Source: an uncultured Phascolarctobacterium sp.
GTDB lineage: Bacteria; Bacillota; Negativicutes; Acidaminococcales; Acidaminococcaceae
Assembly: GCA_900552855.1 (NCBI GenBank)
Contig: USBG01000031.1
Location: forward strand, 1 to 14,973
Direction of reading: 5' to 3'
Length of the DNA stretch: 14,973 nucleotides
Shown here piece by piece: positions 14,325-14,973 of this stretch. Each line of letters starts with the position of its first letter. The stretch's first letter is position 1. A model generated the notes under the pieces. The model worked only from the letters and a program-made list of their open reading frames with translations, had not been told where the DNA came from and did not search any database. The translations under genes were made by a program, and so were the position numbers.

Positions 14325-14696
14325 GTGCATTTGTTAAGTATTATCGACTATTATTGGTATGTTGCTGAAATATGGAGCCGAAAAGAGGGAAATAAATTCG
14401 AGGGTGATGTACTATTGCAGTGGTGTAGTATGTTAATTTTCTTTCCTTGGCTTGCAATGATTGGTCATTACACAAATTGGCTGATTACACTGTTGTTGTC
14501 AATTTGTGTTAGTGGGGGTCCTTTAGTATTTTGTAAGATGCGTTATACTAAAAAAAGAAAAGAGGAACTCAGTAAAGATTATAAAAATATAAAATGTGAA
14601 GGAAAATTATTGCTGAAAATAATATTGCTTACTGCAATGTTTTCTTGCATTGAGATCATGTTAATGTTTTATTTGGAATTTATGAATTTTAAATAG
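14325..14696 (+). CDS. Small membrane protein of unknown function (three predicted helices)
   Basis: A 123-aa protein with three hydrophobic segments near residues 29-46 (LLQWCSMLIFFPWLAMI), 50-68 (WLITLLLSICVSGGPLVF) and 94-117 (LLLKIILLTAMFSCIEIMLM). A basic loop (CKMRYTKKRKEELSKDYKNI) lies between helices 2 and 3, probably cytoplasmic. The start is GTG 14325 with CGGAG just 4-5 nt before it. An ATG at 14285 in another frame begins MYEVFNLLEDSGESAFVKYY and overlaps the GTG region, so the original N terminus may have been lost to a frameshift. I do not recognise the family. By position, between YwqG-like and a further acidic gene, it may be another immunity protein. Confidence 0.62.
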   Translation: MHLLSIIDYYWYVAEIWSRKEGNKFEGDVLLQWCSMLIFFPWLAMIGHYTNWLITLLLSICVSGGPLVFCKMRYTKKRKEELSKDYKNIKCEGKLLLKIILLTAMFSCIEIMLMFYLEFMNFK

Positions 14697-14741
14697 CAAG
14701 AGTAAAACAAGTATTTTTATTTCGTTAGAGGAGGTGTGTTT

Positions 14742-14973
14742 ATGAAACTTAATAGCAAACGCATTAATTTTGAATATACGCCAGGCGATGAAATCTTTAC
14801 TTTCCCTGAGCAGACTGGCTTACCATTTATTTTCGATGTGGATGAGGAGCTTACCGACAATTCTGCTGCTATGGATGCAGTGGGAGAAATGCTGGATGAG
14901 GCGGAGAAATTGGCGGAGAAGGCCAAAGCCGCCATCAAAGCGGCGCTGGCGGACGAGGACAGCCGCTACCATA
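14742..14973 (+). CDS. Acidic protein, 3'-truncated by the window edge, possibly DUF2004-like
   Basis: The first 77 codons of a gene with a strong site (AGAGGAGGTG, about 6 nt before ATG 14742). It reads MKLNSKRINFEYTPGDEIFT, then LPFIFDVDEELTDNSAAMDA, an A/E/K-rich helix (EMLDEAEKLAEKAKAAIKAA) and ends in DEDSRYH at the window edge. The order of a short β part, an acidic helix and RYH resembles DUF2004-type proteins that also occur in immunity loci, but too little is visible to be sure. Base composition changes sharply within the gene: from about 14880 on it is GC-rich, with codons such as GCG, GCC and CTG, unlike the AT-rich genes before it. Confidence 0.6.
   Translation, partial: MKLNSKRINFEYTPGDEIFTFPEQTGLPFIFDVDEELTDNSAAMDAVGEMLDEAEKLAEKAKAAIKAALADEDSRYH

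Overview
The window looks like chromosomal DNA from a low-GC Bacillota, possibly of the Negativicutes/Clostridia type; the genus cannot be fixed from sequence alone. Supporting signs are AT-rich genes with strong AGGAGG-type ribosome binding sites, TTG/GTG starts, a Bacillus-type LexA box (GAAC-N4-GTTC), a UvrX-like Y-family polymerase paired with a YolD-like protein, and many small immunity-type families. No rRNA, tRNA or CRISPR array was seen.

Left part (1-4.5 kb, all + strand): the 3' part of an SPFH/prohibitin-like membrane protein, a DEDDh 3'-5' exonuclease, a small zinc-ribbon protein, and a macro-domain protein with a C-terminal helix-turn-helix region. The macro gene's end runs directly into the decayed middle of a second macro-domain gene. 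An uncharacterised 205-aa protein follows. Rho-independent terminators separate most of these genes, so they look like single-gene units.

Middle part (4.4-10 kb): an HNH endonuclease and a class I SAM methyltransferase on +, then a convergent LexA-controlled operon on - (Y-family polymerase, then YolD-like protein with a 4-nt ATGA overlap). The convergent junction holds a terminator hairpin whose loop carries a 54-bp TG...CA palindrome resembling two IS3-family ends back to back. Beyond the SOS promoter lie the last codons of an AlbA_2/Schlafen-type gene and a P-loop ATPase gene cut by a single in-frame amber codon. A perfect UUCG-loop terminator follows, abutting another possible IS3-like end. 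Broken genes and IS-like scars mark this as a region of high turnover.

Right part (10.1-15 kb, all +): a tandem array of immunity-type genes with no toxin in view. It starts with a frameshifted zinc-ribbon gene, followed by Imm17, DUF4274, a DUF2262 protein, an N-terminal module fused to DUF4241, a YwqG/DUF1963 protein, a small three-helix membrane protein, and the start of an acidic, possibly DUF2004-like protein running off the end. Each gene has its own strong Shine-Dalgarno sequence and gaps are short. The best reading is a poly-immunity locus like those described beside polymorphic toxin systems, probably protecting against toxins of neighbouring strains. Family names rest on recognised sequence patterns, not on database searches.
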